64,000 nucleotides of DNA from Paracoccaceae bacterium. GTDB taxonomy: Bacteria > Pseudomonadota > Alphaproteobacteria > Rhodobacterales > Rhodobacteraceae. This document shows, piece after piece, positions 62,813 through 64,000 of this stretch (positions within the stretch are counted from its first letter, which is position 1; every line of letters begins with the position of its first letter). The DNA lies in NCBI GenBank assembly GCA_020425125.1, contig JAGQRV010000002.1:69783-133782 (forward strand), in the 5' to 3' direction. A model generated the notes under the pieces. That model did not search any database. It was not told the origin of the DNA and saw only the letters and a list, made by a program, of their open reading frames with translations. A program made the position numbers and the translations under genes.

Positions 62813-64000
62813 TTGAGCACGCTCGTTTCCACCGGCCCCGATGGCACGACCATCCACCTGCCGCCATTTCCGAACGGCACCGGCGCGGTGCTCTGGCTGA
62901 TCGCCTTCGGGCTGGCGCTGTTCCTTTTTCTCGCGGCGTTGAAAAACTTGCCCCGCCGCAGGGCTCTCCTCGACCTCGCCGGCCGGGTCTGGGAACGGAT
63001 CGTCAATCTCGGCCGGCGCTCTTACCTGTTGGTGCTGATTGCGTTGGGCCTCTTCCTCATGACATGGGCAATCGCAACCTATTTCTTCCGCATCCCCCCG
63101 CTGATCGGCGCCCTCCTGTCGCAACTCACCGCAGCGCTCTCGGGCACCGCGCGCGGCACCAGCACCCCCGACGACGTGCGCAGCTACGCCTATGCTTTCG
63201 CGGCGGTGGCAGGCTCGCTCGCCTTCCTCGCCACGGTGCCGTTCCAGCTCGCCCGCGTCTGGATCAACGAACGAAACGCCCGCAATGCCGAAGAGAACCT
63301 GACCACCGACCTTATCAACAAGGCGGTCGAAGGGCTGGGCGCCGAGAAGACGATCAAGCGGCGCGGCGAGGAAACCACCACCCCCAATATCGAGGTCCGC
63401 ATCGGCGCGATCTACCAGCTCGAACGAATCGCCCACAACCAGGCGCATTCCGGCACCGACCAGGGCGCCCGCGATCATATCCGCATCATGGAAATCCTCT
63501 GCGCCTATATCCGCGAGAACGCCCCGGCATCGAAGGCGGTCGATCTGAACATGGCGGAGTGGCCGGACTACCCTGAAAACCCGAGCGCCGAAGATCTCAA
63601 GTCGCGCGAGGATTGGCGCGAGGCACGGGCACGCGAACTGGACGAAAAGGTCGCGAAACTCCGCGCCGATCACACACCCCGCACCGACATCCAGACCGCG
63701 CTCACCGTGCTCGGCCGCCGCGACGCCGTGCAGATTGCCGTCGAACGAAACGCCACGCGCCCGGAAGACAGACAGGGCATCCGGCCGGAAAACAGACAGG
63801 GCTACCGCCTCGACCTGTGCGCCGCCTGCCTGCAAGCGGCCGACCTGTCCCATCACGATCTGGAACGGGCGGACCTCAGTGGGGCGCGGCTGGAGGGGGC
63901 GAACCTCTGCGAGGCGCGGCTGGAGCGTGCGGACCTCCGCGTGGCGCGGCTGGATTGGAAGAACATACGCGGGGCGCGGCTGGAGGGGGCGAACCTCCGC
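62813..64000 (+). CDS. Membrane-anchored pentapeptide-repeat protein (3' end outside window)
   Basis: An open frame of 396 codons runs to the window end without a stop. Three membrane helices are likely (residues about 25-43, 71-90 and 126-148). A soluble part has RIGAIYQLERIAHNQA and IMEILCAYIREN, a stretch that commonly precedes pentapeptide repeats. The repeats begin near residue 340, with pentapeptides such as ADLSG, ANLCE and ADLRV. The start is uncertain: TTG at 62813 keeps the first helix, while the first ATG (63058) would remove it. No clear ribosome-binding site is seen. The function is unknown; the helical repeat may mimic nucleic acid or anchor a complex. Confidence 0.7.
   Translation, partial: MSTLVSTGPDGTTIHLPPFPNGTGAVLWLIAFGLALFLFLAALKNLPRRRALLDLAGRVWERIVNLGRRSYLLVLIALGLFLMTWAIATYFFRIPPLIGALLSQLTAALSGTARGTSTPDDVRSYAYAFAAVAGSLAFLATVPFQLARVWINERNARNAEENLTTDLINKAVEGLGAEKTIKRRGEETTTPNIEVRIGAIYQLERIAHNQAHSGTDQGARDHIRIMEILCAYIRENAPASKAVDLNMAEWPDYPENPSAEDLKSREDWREARARELDEKVAKLRADHTPRTDIQTALTVLGRRDAVQIAVERNATRPEDRQGIRPENRQGYRLDLCAACLQAADLSHHDLERADLSGARLEGANLCEARLERADLRVARLDWKNIRGARLEGANLR
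63881..64000 (+). repeat. 30-bp tandem repeat coding for pentapeptide repeats
   Basis: Four 30-bp units start at 63881, 63911, 63941 and 63971. Each has a GGCGCGGCTGGA-type core and encodes two pentapeptides. The first and last units share 27 identical bases. The array continues beyond the window edge. Confidence 0.75.

Overview
The window is about 64 kb of GC-rich, densely coding DNA from an alphaproteobacterial chromosome, most likely a member of the Rhodobacteraceae/Paracoccaceae. Four points suggest this. The nitrogen-regulation block reads dusB(nifR3)-ntrB-ntrC-ntrY-ntrX-trkA-trkH-hfq-hflX, an order familiar from Rhodobacter-type genomes. Both NtrC and NtrX lack the GAFTGA loop. IspD and IspF are fused. 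A phasin gene is preceded by a CTGC-N3-GCAG operator of the Rhodobacter/Paracoccus PhaR type. No rRNA, tRNA, CRISPR array, transposase or phage gene was recognised. The window looks like core genome with a few accessory islands.

Layout. 0-4.2 kb: a partial hypothetical gene, a thioredoxin-fold (DsbA-like) protein, a flavin reductase, two VPLPA-CTERM surface-sorted proteins, and the phasin phaP with its operator and terminator. 4.6-7.8 kb: acetyl-CoA synthetase, adenylate kinase and an orphan, apparently 3'-damaged DUF4212 symporter subunit. 7.7-13.1 kb (minus): a complete liv-type ABC importer whose LivF carries a long disordered N-terminal extension. 13.3-21.5 kb: O-acetylhomoserine sulfhydrylase, a SIMPL protein, a PilM/GspL-like plus PilP/GspC-like membrane protein, a Kef-type antiporter and the divergent cobT/cobS pair. 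21.6-26.6 kb (minus): CarD, ferredoxin FdxA, an S4 RNA-binding protein, a SUV3-like helicase and a TPR protein.

26.7-38.5 kb: an SCP2 domain protein and a lysophospholipase-like hydrolase, then the four-gene Anbu (proteasome-like) cluster on the minus strand: ATP-grasp, alpha-E, transglutaminase, Anbu. Next come a GH32/GH68-like beta-propeller protein, mfd, a small membrane protein and hemB. 38.6-41.7 kb: a SYLF-domain lipoprotein and a penicillin-acylase-family hydrolase. 41.7-53.7 kb (minus): the ntr/trk/hfq/hflX block. 53.8-57 kb: ispDF-pgpA-cinA (overlapping genes), a COQ10-like START protein and a purine phosphoribosyltransferase. 57-64 kb: cytochrome c', a diheme cytochrome c, a nitrilase, lipA, a peroxiredoxin behind an Irr-box-like palindrome, small ORFs, and the start of a membrane-anchored pentapeptide-repeat protein cut by the window end.

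The genes form several small functional units. These are acetate activation with adenylate recycling (acsA, adk), PHB granule coating (phaP), branched-chain amino acid or amide uptake (liv), lower-ligand loading in cobalamin synthesis (cobTS), and nitrogen sensing (ntrBC, ntrYX) linked to potassium uptake (trkAH) and post-transcriptional control (hfq). The items most worth a second look are the Anbu cluster, the pilus-like fusion protein, the LivF extension, the truncated DUF4212 gene, the two putative regulatory palindromes and the pentapeptide membrane protein.
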